Shown here in pieces: positions 38,558 to 48,366 of a stretch of 64,000 nt of DNA. This stretch comes from Oscillatoriaceae cyanobacterium M7585_C2015_266 (GTDB lineage: Bacteria > Cyanobacteriota > Cyanobacteriia > Cyanobacteriales > Oscillatoriaceae). The translations under genes were made by a program, and so were the position numbers. Location: assembly GCA_015295835.1 (NCBI GenBank), contig DVEG01000027.1, forward strand, positions 186,001-250,000, read 5' to 3'. Within the stretch, counting starts at the first letter, position 1. The number at the start of each line of letters is the position of its first letter. The notes below the pieces were generated by a model, which saw only the letters and a program-made list of their open reading frames with translations, was not told the origin of the DNA and did no database searches.

Positions 38558-38912
38558 TGTCAATTGCCTGTATAATTGCTGGATTGGAAACAGGAAATGA
38601 TATTTTTTGGGGGGTTTGGCTGTAAGGGAGCTGGAATGAAACGTGGACGAGGCTAAATTTCAAGATAAATTGATGCACCTTTTTTTCTGCCGAAACTATT
38701 TTTGTCCCTAGTGATTGGTGTTTCGGTTGGGTGTAACGCTTTCTGTTATGTGTGTATATATTATCCTTGAATTTTGATACATTTTGAAATATATTACTTT
38801 AAGTTTCTCAATAATGGCGATTGGAAAAGTTGAGAACACCCCAAGTGCTGGGGTTGAATACGGAACATTGAAGCTTGAGGATACAGGCTTTTGGTAAAAT
38901 TCAGGGTGAGTT
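38558..38912. other. Gene-free stretch between the PAS kinase and chlD
   Basis: No coding frame supported. A hairpin acccca (38838-38843) / tggggt (38849-38854) with a five-base loop lies about 60 bases before chlD and may be part of its leader. Promoters for both divergent genes must lie here. Confidence 0.5.
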
Positions 38913-40934
38913 GTGATAAAAACTATGCCCTTGCTCAGCAATCCTACTTCAATAAGCGCATTTCCCCTAACTGCTGTGGTTGGTCAGGAGGCCATAAAAT
39001 TGGCATTGCTATTGGCGGCAGTCGATCCGGGATTGGGAGGAGTCGCGATCGCAGGTCGTCGTGGCACTGCTAAATCCGTAATGGCCCGTGCTATCCACGC
39101 ATTACTACCACCAATAGAAATTATCAAGGGATCTGCCTACAATATCGATCCCAATGAATGGGAAAGCGGCTGGGGACAAAAGCAACCCCAAAGAGAAGCG
39201 AGCGAAACCGAAATCATTCCCGCCCCGTTCGTACAAATTCCTCTGGGAATCACAGAAGACAGACTCTTGGGTTCGGTAGATGTCGAGCAGTCTGTGAAAC
39301 GAGGAGAAACTGTATTTCAGCCGGGATTACTGGCAGAAGCACACCGGGGGGTTTTATATGTAGATGAAATAAATCTACTAGACGATAATATCGCTAACCT
39401 ACTTCTGTCAGTTCTGACAGAAGGGCGCAACGTCGTAGAAAGAGAAGGCATTAGCTTCGAGCACCCGTGTAAAGCTTTATTAATCGCTACCTATAACCCG
39501 GAAGAAGGGCCAATCCGTGAACATTTACTGGATAGATTTGCGATCGCTCTATCAGCAGACGGGGTATTGGGCTTAGATGAGCGGGTACAAGCAGTAGAGC
39601 AATCCCTTGCCTACGCCAATTCCCCACAAACCTTTCTCGAACAATATCGAGAAGACATCGACAATCTCAAAACTCAAATAATCCTAGCGCGGGAATGGCT
39701 CAAAGACGTCCACATTAGCCACGAACAAATCGCTTATCTCGTAGAAGAAGCAATTCGTGGCGGCGTAAAAGGTCACCGTGCTGAACTATTTGCAGTGCGA
39801 GTAGCAAAAGCCTCTGCCGCTTTGGAAGGGCGCACCCAGGTAAACTCTGAAGACTTGCGCCGCGCTGTAGAACTGGTAATCGTACCCCGCTCTCCCATCG
39901 TACAGACACCACCGCAGGAGCAACCACCACCGCCGCCGCCACCACCACCGCCACCTGAAGACGACTGCCAACAAGAGCAAGAAAAAGAAGAAGATAAAGA
40001 AAACCCGGAACCGCCAGAGGAACAAAAAGCGAACATCCCAGAAGAATTTATCTTCTCTCCCGAAGGGGTGGTGCTCGATCCGAGTGTACTTTATTTTGCT
40101 CAAATAGCGCAGCGACGCGGTAAATCTGGCAGTCGCAGTATTATTTTTTCCGAAGATAGGGGGCGTTATATTAAGCCGATAATGCCGAAAGGGAAAGTGA
40201 GGCGGATTGCGATTGATGCGACGCTGAGGGCGGCGGCTCCTTATCAAAAGGTGCGACGTTTGCAAGAACCTGGGCGGCGAGTGATTGTTAAACAAGCTGA
40301 TATTAGGGCGAAGTCGTTGGCGAGAAAAGCCGGTTCGCTAATGGTGTTTGTGGTGGATGCGTCGGGTTCGATGGCACTTAACCGTATGCAGTCGGCTAAG
40401 GGGGCAGTTTTACAACTTTTAACTGAAGCCTATCAAAGTCGAGATCAAGTTGCGCTAATTCCCTTCCGGGGAGAGCGGGCTGAGGTGTTGTTGCCACCGA
40501 CGCGCTCAATTACTAGGGCGCGTAAGCAGTTGGAGCGTTTGCCTTGTGGCGGCGGCTCACCTCTGGCGCATGGGTTGACTCAAGCTGTGCGTCTGGGGAT
40601 AAATGCCCAACAGTCGGGAGATATCGGGCAGGTGGTGATTGTGGCAATTACTGATGGGCGGGGTAATATTCCTTTGGCGCGCTCGCTCGGTGAACCTATG
40701 ATTGATGGGGAAAAGCCTGATATTAAAGGGGAATTGCTGGATATTGCGGCAAAGATTCGGGCACTGGGGTTTAAGCTTTTGGTTATCGATACGGAAAATA
40801 AATTTATCTCGACTGGGTTTGCTAAGGAATTGGCAAAAACGGCGGGGGGCAAGTATTATCATTTGCCGAAAGCTACGGATAGGGCAATCGCAGCTATGAC
40901 AAAAGGAGCGCTCGCTGATATGAAATCCCGATAA
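38913..40934 (+). CDS. chlD: Magnesium chelatase subunit D
   Basis: Part of the ChlH-ChlI-ChlD complex that inserts Mg into protoporphyrin IX, the first committed step of chlorophyll synthesis. The 673-residue protein has an N-terminal AAA+ domain ([20 protein letters not shown] with the Walker A-like loop at about 47-55, and [11 protein letters not shown]), a Pro-rich then Glu-rich linker (about 330-375), and a C-terminal von Willebrand A domain with the [18 protein letters not shown]. Start GTG 38913 fits a gggtgag ribosome-binding site; ATG 38925 is an alternative. A terminator follows. Confidence 0.96.
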   Translation: MIKTMPLLSNPTSISAFPLTAVVGQEAIKLALLLAAVDPGLGGVAIAGRRGTAKSVMARAIHALLPPIEIIKGSAYNIDPNEWESGWGQKQPQREASETEIIPAPFVQIPLGITEDRLLGSVDVEQSVKRGETVFQPGLLAEAHRGVLYVDEINLLDDNIANLLLSVLTEGRNVVEREGISFEHPCKALLIATYNPEEGPIREHLLDRFAIALSADGVLGLDERVQAVEQSLAYANSPQTFLEQYREDIDNLKTQIILAREWLKDVHISHEQIAYLVEEAIRGGVKGHRAELFAVRVAKASAALEGRTQVNSEDLRRAVELVIVPRSPIVQTPPQEQPPPPPPPPPPPEDDCQQEQEKEEDKENPEPPEEQKANIPEEFIFSPEGVVLDPSVLYFAQIAQRRGKSGSRSIIFSEDRGRYIKPIMPKGKVRRIAIDATLRAAAPYQKVRRLQEPGRRVIVKQADIRAKSLARKAGSLMVFVVDASGSMALNRMQSAKGAVLQLLTEAYQSRDQVALIPFRGERAEVLLPPTRSITRARKQLERLPCGGGSPLAHGLTQAVRLGINAQQSGDIGQVVIVAITDGRGNIPLARSLGEPMIDGEKPDIKGELLDIAAKIRALGFKLLVIDTENKFISTGFAKELAKTAGGKYYHLPKATDRAIAAMTKGALADMKSR

Positions 40935-40976
40935 TTTTACTAGCGCCTTGATAACAATTTTAACCAAATATTAGGG

Positions 40977-41004
40977 GCACGACGCCAGCCGTGCTCTTTT
41001 TTTT
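40977..41004 (+). terminator. chlD terminator
   Basis: gcacg (40977-40981) pairs with cgtgc (40990-40994), followed by an eight-base T-run. It separates chlD from the amidohydrolase gene. Confidence 0.75.
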
Positions 41005-41067
41005 CCCGGTAATTAGAAAAATGATAAAATCTCCTCAGACGTTTTGTAAAATCTTTTTTTTACTTAA

Positions 41068-42474
41068 GTGAGTTTCACAATTCAGCAGGCTTTAATTCCT
41101 GTCGAAAACGGTTATACTACTGCCGATGTACAAATTGTAGGCGAGCGCCTTGTCGCCATTGCCCCTAAATTGGAAATTATCGGCACTGTTGTCAGCGGGG
41201 AAAACAAACTTTTACTTCCCGGATTTGTTAACGCTCACACCCACTCCTCAGAAATCTGGCAGCGGGGGGCGCTTCGCCCGTTTCCTCTTGAATTATGGCT
41301 TGCCGAACTTTATGAATTTCCCCCCCTACAACCGGAACAAATTTATCTGAGTGCTTTAGTTACTGCTACAGAAACATTACTTTCTGGTGGCACAAGTATT
41401 GTTGATCACTTGGTTTTGATTCCGGGTAAAGAAATCGAATCTATTACTCAAGCTATTCGCGCCTACAAAGAAATCGGTATTCGCGTTTTTATGGCTCCTT
41501 TAATTTATGATGAGCTTCTTGATGCTGGGCTTCCTTCTGGAAATATAAGAGTAGAAAATTCTGCTAGGGAATTGCCGACTGCTGAGACGCTAGCACTGAT
41601 TTTGGAAGCTGTAAATAAGTTTCACAATCCGCAAGAATGTGTTTCGGTTTTGGTGGCTCCGACTGGTATACAACTGTGTTCTGATAAATTATTTGAAGGC
41701 TGTATAGAATTAAGCGATCGCTATAATCTATGCCGCCATTCTCATCTTTTAGAAACCAAAGCTCAACAACTTATCGCTCAGGAAAAATATGGTTGTAGTG
41801 CTGTCGAACATTTGAAAAATATCGGTTATCTCAGCCAGCGTACTTCTCTTGCTCATTGTGTATGGTTGAGCGAGCGCGATATTAACATTTTAGCAGAAAC
41901 TGGTGCAACTGTTGTCCACAATCCCCTTAGCAATTTGCGTCTCGGTAGCGGTATTGCTCCTATTATAAAATATCTTAAAGCTGGTGTCAATGTCTCTTTT
42001 GCTTGTGACGGAGCAAGCAGCAATGACTCGCAAGATTTGCTGGAAGCGATTAAAATAGGTTCTCTACTGCACAATGTTACTACTTTTGATTATCGCGACT
42101 GGATTTCGCCGCGTCAGGCAGTAGAAATGGCATCTTTAGGTGGTGCTAAAGGATTAAATCTAGAAAATGAAATCGGTTCTTTGACAGTAGGCAAGAAAGC
42201 TGATATTGTTTTATATGATTTGACAAATTTATCGCTCTTGCCTCGCACTGATCCAATTGGATTGCTCGTAAGAGGGCGACCGACAAATGTTGTGGATAGT
42301 GTTTGGGTAAATGGCGAGCGTATTGTCGCAGATGGAAAACCGACGCGAATTAATATAGATGAATTAAGACGGGAATTGTGGGAGCGCTCGCAAGTTACAG
42401 GCGAGCGCCCTATTTCAAATGCTGTGCGCGAATTAGAAGCGCATTACCGTCGTGTTATGGGTTTGAATGTTTGA
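41068..42474 (+). CDS. Metal-dependent amidohydrolase (AtzA/TrzN/MtaD-like deaminase family)
   Basis: 468 residues from GTG 41068. The amidohydrolase barrel shows the metal motif LLPGFVNAHTHSSEIWQRG, the His of CRHSHLLETKAQQ, LAHCVWLSERD, and the Asp of VSFACDGASSNDSQDLLEAI. The C-terminal KADIVLYDL and WVNGERIVADGKP match the composite small beta domain. Relatives deaminate or dechlorinate aminated ring compounds (triazines, 5-methylthioadenosine, guanine). The actual substrate is unknown. It opens the metabolic gene cluster at 41-51 kb; the TIGR03792 gene follows after 24 bases, so they are likely co-transcribed. Confidence 0.88.
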   Translation: MSFTIQQALIPVENGYTTADVQIVGERLVAIAPKLEIIGTVVSGENKLLLPGFVNAHTHSSEIWQRGALRPFPLELWLAELYEFPPLQPEQIYLSALVTATETLLSGGTSIVDHLVLIPGKEIESITQAIRAYKEIGIRVFMAPLIYDELLDAGLPSGNIRVENSARELPTAETLALILEAVNKFHNPQECVSVLVAPTGIQLCSDKLFEGCIELSDRYNLCRHSHLLETKAQQLIAQEKYGCSAVEHLKNIGYLSQRTSLAHCVWLSERDINILAETGATVVHNPLSNLRLGSGIAPIIKYLKAGVNVSFACDGASSNDSQDLLEAIKIGSLLHNVTTFDYRDWISPRQAVEMASLGGAKGLNLENEIGSLTVGKKADIVLYDLTNLSLLPRTDPIGLLVRGRPTNVVDSVWVNGERIVADGKPTRINIDELRRELWERSQVTGERPISNAVRELEAHYRRVMGLNV

Positions 42475-42498
42475 AATATCACCAAAAAAGAGGTTATC

Positions 42499-42807
42499 AT
42501 GGTTATAGAATGGTTAAAATTTCAAGTTCCAGTCGAAGTCCGGGAAAAATTTATTCAGAAAGATGAGGAAATCTGGACACAAGCTCTTGCTAAAAATCCA
42601 GGATTTTTAGGAAAAGAGGTTTGGCTGAATCCTAACATTCCTGATCAACTGGTTCTCGTGATTCACTGGGAATCTCGCGAAGCTTGGAGTGCGGTTCCTA
42701 CAAAACTTTTAGAAGAAACAGAGCAGCAGTTTATCCGGGAAATGGGTGCTGTCTACCCGATTATTGAAGCTGGCGAGTATCAAGTCCGCAAATTTACTCA
42801 TTCCTAA
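42499..42807 (+). CDS. TIGR03792 family protein (dimeric alpha-beta barrel)
   Basis: 102 residues, starting MVIEWLKFQVPVEVREKFIQKDEEIWTQAL, with GFLGKEVWLNP and VLVIHWESREAW. This matches TIGR03792, a cyanobacterial family with an antibiotic-biosynthesis-monooxygenase-like (ABM) ferredoxin-type barrel. Such proteins may be small monooxygenases or binding proteins; no active site is assigned. It lies directly behind the amidohydrolase and ends 12 bases from the convergent SDR gene. Confidence 0.8.
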   Translation: MVIEWLKFQVPVEVREKFIQKDEEIWTQALAKNPGFLGKEVWLNPNIPDQLVLVIHWESREAWSAVPTKLLEETEQQFIREMGAVYPIIEAGEYQVRKFTHS

Positions 42808-42819
42808 ATTTAAATATTT

Positions 42820-43587
42820 CTATAATCCGCCTGTGACACGAATCATTTCCCCATTAACATGTGTATTGGCTGCTGAACCTAGGAAAACTACGAGGGGCGC
42901 AATATCTTCGGGGGTTGATAGACGACCTGTAGGAATTCTACTCGCTTTTTCTTGTAAAATTTCTGCGGGGATAGATTGTTTTGCTCTTTCCGTTATAGTT
43001 AATCCGGGCATTACTACATTGGTGAGAATTCCCACAGGTCCCAATTCCCACGCTAAAACGCGCGTCAAACCGTGTAAGCCTGCTTTTGCGGCGGCATAGG
43101 CTGCTGCGCCAACGATGCCATCTTCAGCTATATTTGAGGAAATATTTACAATTCGCCCCCAATTTTGCGCTCGCATCATTGGCACTACACACTGAATTGT
43201 GAAGTATGCTCCCTCTAGAGAGCTGCGGATTCTATCTCGCCACTTAGCGGGGGGAACTTCTTCAAATAAAACTTTTTCTTTTGCCTCTTCTTGATGAAGC
43301 CACTTGACGGCATTATTTACTAAAACGTGAATCGTTCCCCAGTTTTCTTTTAATTTTTGTACTGCTGCCCTAATTGAATCGTCATCAGCCAAATCATAAA
43401 AAACTACCAGGGCTTCTCCCCCCGCCTCAATAACTTTTGAGGCTGTTTCTTCGGCAGCGGTTTTGTTATTTTTATAGGTGACTCCGACTTTAGCGCCTTC
43501 CCGCCCAAATGCGATCGCGATCGCTCTACCAATTCCTGCTGTACTCCCCGTAACCAAAACAACTTTATTTTTCAATCCTGTATCCAT
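42820..43587 (-). CDS. Short-chain dehydrogenase/reductase
   Basis: 255 residues, classical SDR: cofactor loop VVLVTGSTAGIGRAIAIAF, VLVNNAV, catalytic Ser in IVNISSNIAE, and Tyr-x3-Lys in AAAYAAAKAGLHG. The preference for NADP(H) is suggested by the basic VTYKNNK region after strand 2, but it is not certain. The end (GSAANTHVNGEMIRVTGGL) is the usual SDR tail. It is the last gene of a tight minus-strand unit with the FAD oxidoreductase (16-base gap) and a membrane protein. Substrate unknown. Confidence 0.9.
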   Translation of the reverse strand: MDTGLKNKVVLVTGSTAGIGRAIAIAFGREGAKVGVTYKNNKTAAEETASKVIEAGGEALVVFYDLADDDSIRAAVQKLKENWGTIHVLVNNAVKWLHQEEAKEKVLFEEVPPAKWRDRIRSSLEGAYFTIQCVVPMMRAQNWGRIVNISSNIAEDGIVGAAAYAAAKAGLHGLTRVLAWELGPVGILTNVVMPGLTITERAKQSIPAEILQEKASRIPTGRLSTPEDIAPLVVFLGSAANTHVNGEMIRVTGGL

Positions 43588-43603
43588 ACTATCTATTTTT
43601 TCC

Positions 43604-44791
43604 TTATTTCAAAAAGCGGGCGGGAGACATCAGGGGCAGTATTTCATCTTCTCCCGTTGCCATATAATTTGCAAATCGTCGCGCTAAAGGTGGCACCATT
43701 CCAAGTGGACTGCTGCTGAAACCAGAAAATATATGAATACCTTGCCAACCTGGTATAGCTCCTATACAAGGAAGGCGATCTGGGCTGAATGCCACTAAAC
43801 ACTGATGCCAACTAGCTGGCAAATTACCTAAAGCTGGCAGAATATTAGCTATTTTTGCCGTAATTTCTTCTTGACTTTTTAATTGATTCGTGCTATCAAA
43901 TAAAATTTCATGGTTGGTGAAAACTCGACTATACTGACCGATTCTGATTCTACCATCTAATAACTGAATGGCTCCGGCATCTAAAATTGGGGGTGCCAAT
44001 TCCCGCTCTGGTTCATCCCAAAGTTTTTCTATTTCGGGGGTGCTGGCGAGGGCTTCCAACTGTAGACGTTTTAGACGGGCGGGAACTACCATTGTTTGCA
44101 ATTGCAGGTAGGTGGGTGCAGTTTCCAAAAGTTCGGCACGGGTGAAATAAACTTTAGCAAAAATACCTGCAGATTTCAACAGGGGACGAGTAAGCCCGCC
44201 AGCACAAATGGCGACGTTAGCGCTATGATAGATTTGGCTGGCTGTTTTCACACCTATGATGGTATTGTTTTGTTTTAGTAATTCTAAAACTCGGTCAATT
44301 TCCAGGCAGCCGCCAACACGTTTAAATGCCTGACAGTAGGCGATAACTGTAGCTTCTGGGTTGATAATTCCTTGGCGCACGACTAGAGCAGCAGCGAGCG
44401 CCTGTGGATTAAGTAAAGGTTCTAAATCGCACGCTTCCTTTACTCCTATCAAACGAGGAGGGATAGCGCAATTGGCATAAGTAGCGGCAATTTCCTCTGA
44501 GTTTTCTCCGGGATAGATTGTCAATAATAAATCTAATTCCCGAAATTGGGTATCAAATTCTAATTCATCTGAAAGAATTCGGTGCAGATGAATCCCCTCA
44601 GTATTGAGTAGGCGCGTTAGCTCTGTGGTACCAGACCAATAAAAAATCCCTCCGTAACTGAAACGAGTAGCATTTGCGATCGCTTTATTTTGCTCTAATA
44701 GGAGTACGGAAAAACCTTTTTTAGCCAATTCATAACTCAGAGCTGCGCCCGTGATTCCTGCACCGACAACAATCCAATCGTATGTTTTCAT
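43604..44791 (-). CDS. FAD-dependent DAO-type oxidoreductase
   Basis: 395 residues with N-terminal FAD-binding WIVVGAGITGAALSYELAKKGFSVLLLEQ and the C-terminal return motif FSPDRLPCIGAIPGWQGIHIFSGFSSSPLGM, as in glycine, sarcosine and D-amino acid oxidases. This family oxidises secondary or primary amines with O2 or another acceptor. There is no sign of covalent flavin attachment that I can identify. Its place beside SDR, amidohydrolase and creatininase genes suggests it oxidises an amino compound released by them; that is inference. The upstream membrane-protein gene ends 7 bases before this start. Confidence 0.87.
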   Translation of the reverse strand: MKTYDWIVVGAGITGAALSYELAKKGFSVLLLEQNKAIANATRFSYGGIFYWSGTTELTRLLNTEGIHLHRILSDELEFDTQFRELDLLLTIYPGENSEEIAATYANCAIPPRLIGVKEACDLEPLLNPQALAAALVVRQGIINPEATVIAYCQAFKRVGGCLEIDRVLELLKQNNTIIGVKTASQIYHSANVAICAGGLTRPLLKSAGIFAKVYFTRAELLETAPTYLQLQTMVVPARLKRLQLEALASTPEIEKLWDEPERELAPPILDAGAIQLLDGRIRIGQYSRVFTNHEILFDSTNQLKSQEEITAKIANILPALGNLPASWHQCLVAFSPDRLPCIGAIPGWQGIHIFSGFSSSPLGMVPPLARRFANYMATGEDEILPLMSPARFLK

Positions 44792-44798
44792 CCTTGTT

Positions 44799-45545
44799 TT
44801 AGAGCCGATTAACCTCTCTAATTATAGAGGCAATGGCGAAATTTGGCTTAGATTGAACTGTTCCTGATTCAAAAGTCTGGGATTCGAGGTTAAGCTGAAT
44901 GTATTGTTTGTAAGCGCTGCAAGTTCCTTCAGAATCCCATTCTAACTCAGCTAAAAGTATGACACTTCCCCCCATAATTATTCCTGTGGTCAGAAATTGC
45001 CAGCCACTAAAATATGGCAGGAGTAAGATTCCTAGTAAGTGGAGTAGCCCCGTTAGGGTGAAGGTGCGCGAGCGCATTCCTGCGGCGGTGAAAAAGTAGC
45101 CGATCGCTACTAATCCTAGCCATAAATCTGAGAGGTGAATTAGCATTTGTCCCCACCCCAAAAAGATACTTAAATCTGTGAGGATAACCCCTCCTACCAT
45201 GAGAATCACCCAGGCATCTAGTATCCAATCTAATTTTTCTGCTCGCACCCACCACCGCGTTAGTTTCACCATGCCTACTGTGCCTATTAAGCTTATTACT
45301 GACCACATTATGGCTTGTTGTTTCCAATTGAGTGGAAAAAATTGAGCGGTTATGAAAATTACCAGTGAAATTATCCCCCAGAGGAGACACGCTTGATCGA
45401 TTCGTGTATAGAACGTTGAATAAATGGTAACATTACCGACTCGTAAATTAACGAGCCAGATGCCAGGAATATTCTCAATTTCAAGAGTAGGTACTTTTTT
45501 ACGAAAAATTGATGAAAAAGAAGGTACTAAAATCAGAGATTGCAT
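44799..45545 (-). CDS. Multi-pass membrane protein, unknown function
   Basis: 248 residues from ATG 45545. After a soluble N-terminus of about 50 residues it has six or more hydrophobic helices (LLWGIISLVIFITAQFF, AIMWSVISLIGTVGMV, WVILMVGGVILTDLSIF, LWLGLVAIGYFFTAA, LTGLLHLLGILLLPYF, GIIMGGSVILLAEL), followed by a soluble tail. I recognise no transporter family. It is first in the minus-strand unit with the FAD oxidoreductase and SDR genes, so it could serve uptake of the pathway substrate, but it may equally be unrelated. Confidence 0.7.
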   Translation of the reverse strand: MQSLILVPSFSSIFRKKVPTLEIENIPGIWLVNLRVGNVTIYSTFYTRIDQACLLWGIISLVIFITAQFFPLNWKQQAIMWSVISLIGTVGMVKLTRWWVRAEKLDWILDAWVILMVGGVILTDLSIFLGWGQMLIHLSDLWLGLVAIGYFFTAAGMRSRTFTLTGLLHLLGILLLPYFSGWQFLTTGIIMGGSVILLAELEWDSEGTCSAYKQYIQLNLESQTFESGTVQSKPNFAIASIIREVNRL

Positions 45546-46106
45546 ACGTAAAACCAGTTTTTTATATCAAAATTTTTAGCCCCATGCCTTGAATAGCCTT
45601 GGGCTTCATAAATTATTATCTAGCATCTAAAAATATCTTCTATGTTTTCTATTTTACATTTAATTTAAAATTAATTATTAGCATTAAATTTTATTTTTTT
45701 ATTATAATTCTTAAAATTTTGACTATATTTTTACCGCCTCTTACCTCCTGAAAATGGAACTTTCCGTGATTATACGGATGTTTGGGAACCGATGTTTTGT
45801 ATACACCTTATAAAGTTGTTTTTAAAAATTTAATAATTAAGGGCTCTTCCTCCTTTATTTGTTTGCAGAGCGGGAAGGCTTTTAGCCTCAGCTATTCCCT
45901 CTACTTTCGCAAGATAAATGCCAAAAGCTGATAGTCGACTAACCTTTATTTTTTTTTAATAATTGTCAACACTATTGGTAGCGGCGCTTGCCCCTAGAGG
46001 TAGGGCGCTATAGATTTTCAGCCCCTGACTACAGGCAGTATTATTTTATACACATTTTACCAGATTCTCTGCTACACTATAACCTCAATACACTTAAAAA
46101 TCGATT
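45546..46106. other. AT-rich divergent intergenic region in the metabolic cluster
   Basis: 561 bases without a supported coding frame, very AT-rich from about 45600 to 45740. It separates the minus-strand FAD/SDR unit from the plus-strand GlcD-creatininase operon and must hold both promoters. The plus-strand one is recognisable as an NtcA-type promoter at 46038-46078; I found no GTA-N8-TAC for the minus-strand unit. Confidence 0.6.
46038..46078 (+). promoter_or_regulatory. Putative NtcA-activated promoter
   Basis: GTA-ttatttta-TAC at 46038-46051 is an exact match to the NtcA consensus GTA-N8-TAC. Twenty-one bases further, TACACT (46073-46078) fits the TAN3T -10 box. In class II NtcA-dependent promoters the spacing is about 20-24 bases and the site replaces the -35 box. 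The start codon at 46107 gives a leader of roughly 20 bases. Such a pair can arise by chance about once or twice per window this size, but its position right before an operon makes it credible. Confidence 0.6.
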
Positions 46107-47450
46107 ATGAGAAAATCCCCCGACTTGTTGAATGCCTTAAAAGAAGCCTTATCTGGGATAGAGGTGATTACCGAGCCCTTACAAGTTGCAAAATTATCCC
46201 AAGATTACCACAATTTCAGCCCCATATTACAAGCAAAATTATCAGACAAAAAAGGGGATTTAGTAGCGCGTGTCAAAAACGAAAAAGAAGTATTGCAGGT
46301 AGCGTCAGCCTGTGTCAAATATAAAGTACCGTTAACGGTACGCGGGGCAGGAACAGGCAACTATGGGCAATGTGTACCCCTATACGGGGGCGTAATTTTA
46401 GATGTCAGCCAGATGCAAGAGATTCGCTGGATAAAACCAGGAAGCGCCAGAGTGGAAGCCGGAGCCAAACTAGGGATAATCGACAAAAAAGCGCGGGAGA
46501 TTGGCTGGGAAATGCGCATGATTCCCTCGACATTTCGCACAGCAACTATAGGGGGATATATTGCAGGAGGTAGTGCAGGCAGCGGTTCAGTAACTTATGG
46601 TCAATTGTGCGATCGCGGCAACATCACCGCCTTGCGCGTCGTCACCATGGAAGACGAACCCCGTACTCTAGAATTGCGCGGCGACGACATCTATAAAGTC
46701 AACCACACCTGGGGGCTTACTGGCATCATCACCGAAGTAGAAATCCCCCTTGCTCCTGCATATCCCTGGGCAGAATTAATAGTTGCCTTTGACGATTTTA
46801 TGACAGCCGCTCACTTCGGTCAAGCCCTCAGCGATGCCGACGGAATTGTAAAAAAACTTGTCAGCATTCACGCTGCTCCCATTCCTTCCTACTTTGCCGC
46901 CATTAAAGATTTTATCCCAGAAGGAACCCACTGTGCCTTACTGAGCATTGCTGAATTTAACCTCGAATCCCTGCAAGGCTTAATCAACGAATACGGCGGC
47001 AAAATTTGTTATCAAAAACCAGCCTCAGAAGCAGCAAAAGGCATCACCTTAACAGAATTTTGCTGGAATCATACCACCTTACACGCCCGCACTGTCGAGC
47101 CATCTCTTACTTACCTACAAACCTTATTTCCCCCTGACAAATCTTTAAAATTAGTAGAACACTTCTATAAATATTTCGGCGACGAAGTGATGATGCACCT
47201 GGAATTTATTCGCGTCAATGGCGAAGCAATTCCCGCTGCCTTGCAACTCGTTCGCTACACTACCGAAGAACGCCTTAACGAAATTATACACTATCACGAA
47301 GAACAAGGAGCATTTATTGCCAATCCCCACACTTATATTATAGAAGATGGCGGGCGAAAAATTATCGCTCCCCAACAATTGGAATTTAAAAAAATGGTTG
47401 ATCCTTACGGATTGTTGAATCCTGGAAAAATGCGGACGCAAGGAGGGTAA
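46107..47450 (+). CDS. FAD-binding oxidoreductase (GlcD/PCMH type)
   Basis: 447 residues with an N-terminal PCMH-type FAD domain: VKYKVPLTVRGAGTGNYGQCVPLYGGVILDVSQM, SGSVTYGQL, and WGLTGIITEVEIPLAPAYP. The C-terminal half includes EVMMHLEFIRVNG and NPGKMRTQGG, the usual end of FAD-linked oxidase C domains. The family oxidises 2-hydroxy acids and related compounds, often donating electrons to quinones or cytochromes. The substrate here is unknown. It is the first gene of the operon behind the putative NtcA promoter; the creatininase gene starts 4 bases after it. Confidence 0.88.
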   Translation: MRKSPDLLNALKEALSGIEVITEPLQVAKLSQDYHNFSPILQAKLSDKKGDLVARVKNEKEVLQVASACVKYKVPLTVRGAGTGNYGQCVPLYGGVILDVSQMQEIRWIKPGSARVEAGAKLGIIDKKAREIGWEMRMIPSTFRTATIGGYIAGGSAGSGSVTYGQLCDRGNITALRVVTMEDEPRTLELRGDDIYKVNHTWGLTGIITEVEIPLAPAYPWAELIVAFDDFMTAAHFGQALSDADGIVKKLVSIHAAPIPSYFAAIKDFIPEGTHCALLSIAEFNLESLQGLINEYGGKICYQKPASEAAKGITLTEFCWNHTTLHARTVEPSLTYLQTLFPPDKSLKLVEHFYKYFGDEVMMHLEFIRVNGEAIPAALQLVRYTTEERLNEIIHYHEEQGAFIANPHTYIIEDGGRKIIAPQQLEFKKMVDPYGLLNPGKMRTQGG

Positions 47451-47454
47451 AATT

Positions 47455-48273
47455 ATGCTCCACGGTTATATACCTCCAGAACGCTTTTTCCCCTATCTTA
47501 CTTGGAAAGATATACAAGGGATGCCAGATAAAGAAAATACGGTTATAATTCAAACCGTAGGCGCCATTGAGCAACACGGCGCTCATTTGCCTTTAATAGT
47601 CGATTCAGCAATAGGCATGGCAGTAGTGGGAAAAGCATTACATAAACTCGAAAGCTCTATACCTGCTTATGCTTTGCCAAACTTGTATTATGGGAAATCA
47701 AACGAACACTTACACTTTCCCGGTACGATTACTCTCAGCGCCCAAACTCTTTTAAATATGCTATTAGAAATAGGCGAGAGTATTTACCGGGCGGGATTTC
47801 GGAAATTTGTTTTAGTTAATTCTCACGGCGGGCAACCACAAGTCATGGAAATTGTCGCCCGCGACTTGCACGTTAAATATGCAGATTTTTTAGTATTTCC
47901 GCTGTTTATTTGGCGGGTACCTAATATCACCGCCGAGTTGCTTTCTGAAAAAGAGTTAAAATTGGGCATCCATGGGGGAGATGCGGAAACCAGTGTGATG
48001 TTATCTATTTTACCGGAACATGTAAAAATGGAAGCAGCTGTTTGTGAATATCCCCAAATGCCAGAAGATAGTATCCTGAGTATAGAGGGAAAATTGTCGT
48101 TTGCATGGGTGACGCGAGATTTATCTGAAAGTGGAGTGATGGGTGATGCAAAGATGGCGACAAAAGAAAAAGGCGAGCGCATTTTAGAATCTCTTGTAAA
48201 TGGGTGGGTGCGGGTTATAAAAGACATCCACAGCTTCCGCTTGCCCCCACTGGAAAAAAGAAACAAGTGTTAA
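47455..48273 (+). CDS. Creatininase family metallohydrolase
   Basis: 272 residues with all creatininase-family metal and active-site segments: VGAIEQHGAHLPLIVDSAIG (Glu, His, Asp ligands), LVNSHGGQPQ and IHGGDAETSVMLSI. The family opens cyclic amides or hydrolyses formamide-type bonds (creatinine, formamidopyrimidine intermediates, MftE peptide cleavage). Which of these applies cannot be told; true creatininases act on creatinine. The 4-base gap to the upstream oxidoreductase implies translational coupling. Downstream lies the isochorismatase-like gene, 93 bases away. Confidence 0.88.
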   Translation: MLHGYIPPERFFPYLTWKDIQGMPDKENTVIIQTVGAIEQHGAHLPLIVDSAIGMAVVGKALHKLESSIPAYALPNLYYGKSNEHLHFPGTITLSAQTLLNMLLEIGESIYRAGFRKFVLVNSHGGQPQVMEIVARDLHVKYADFLVFPLFIWRVPNITAELLSEKELKLGIHGGDAETSVMLSILPEHVKMEAAVCEYPQMPEDSILSIEGKLSFAWVTRDLSESGVMGDAKMATKEKGERILESLVNGWVRVIKDIHSFRLPPLEKRNKC

Positions 48274-48366
48274 AAATTAATAAAAATCTTGACAACTATT
48301 TCAGGTTTTAATTTTTAATAGATAACAAAAATAACAAAAAATAATAAATAAGAGTAAGTAAGTTTT

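Noticed and set aside
39786-40295. Minus-strand frame rich in Phe and Trp opposite chlD
   Set aside because: Antisense of the Pro/Glu-rich chlD linker.
41046-41063. GTA...TAC pair before the amidohydrolase gene, considered as a second NtcA site
   Set aside because: The spacer is 12 bases, not 8, and no proper -10 box follows.
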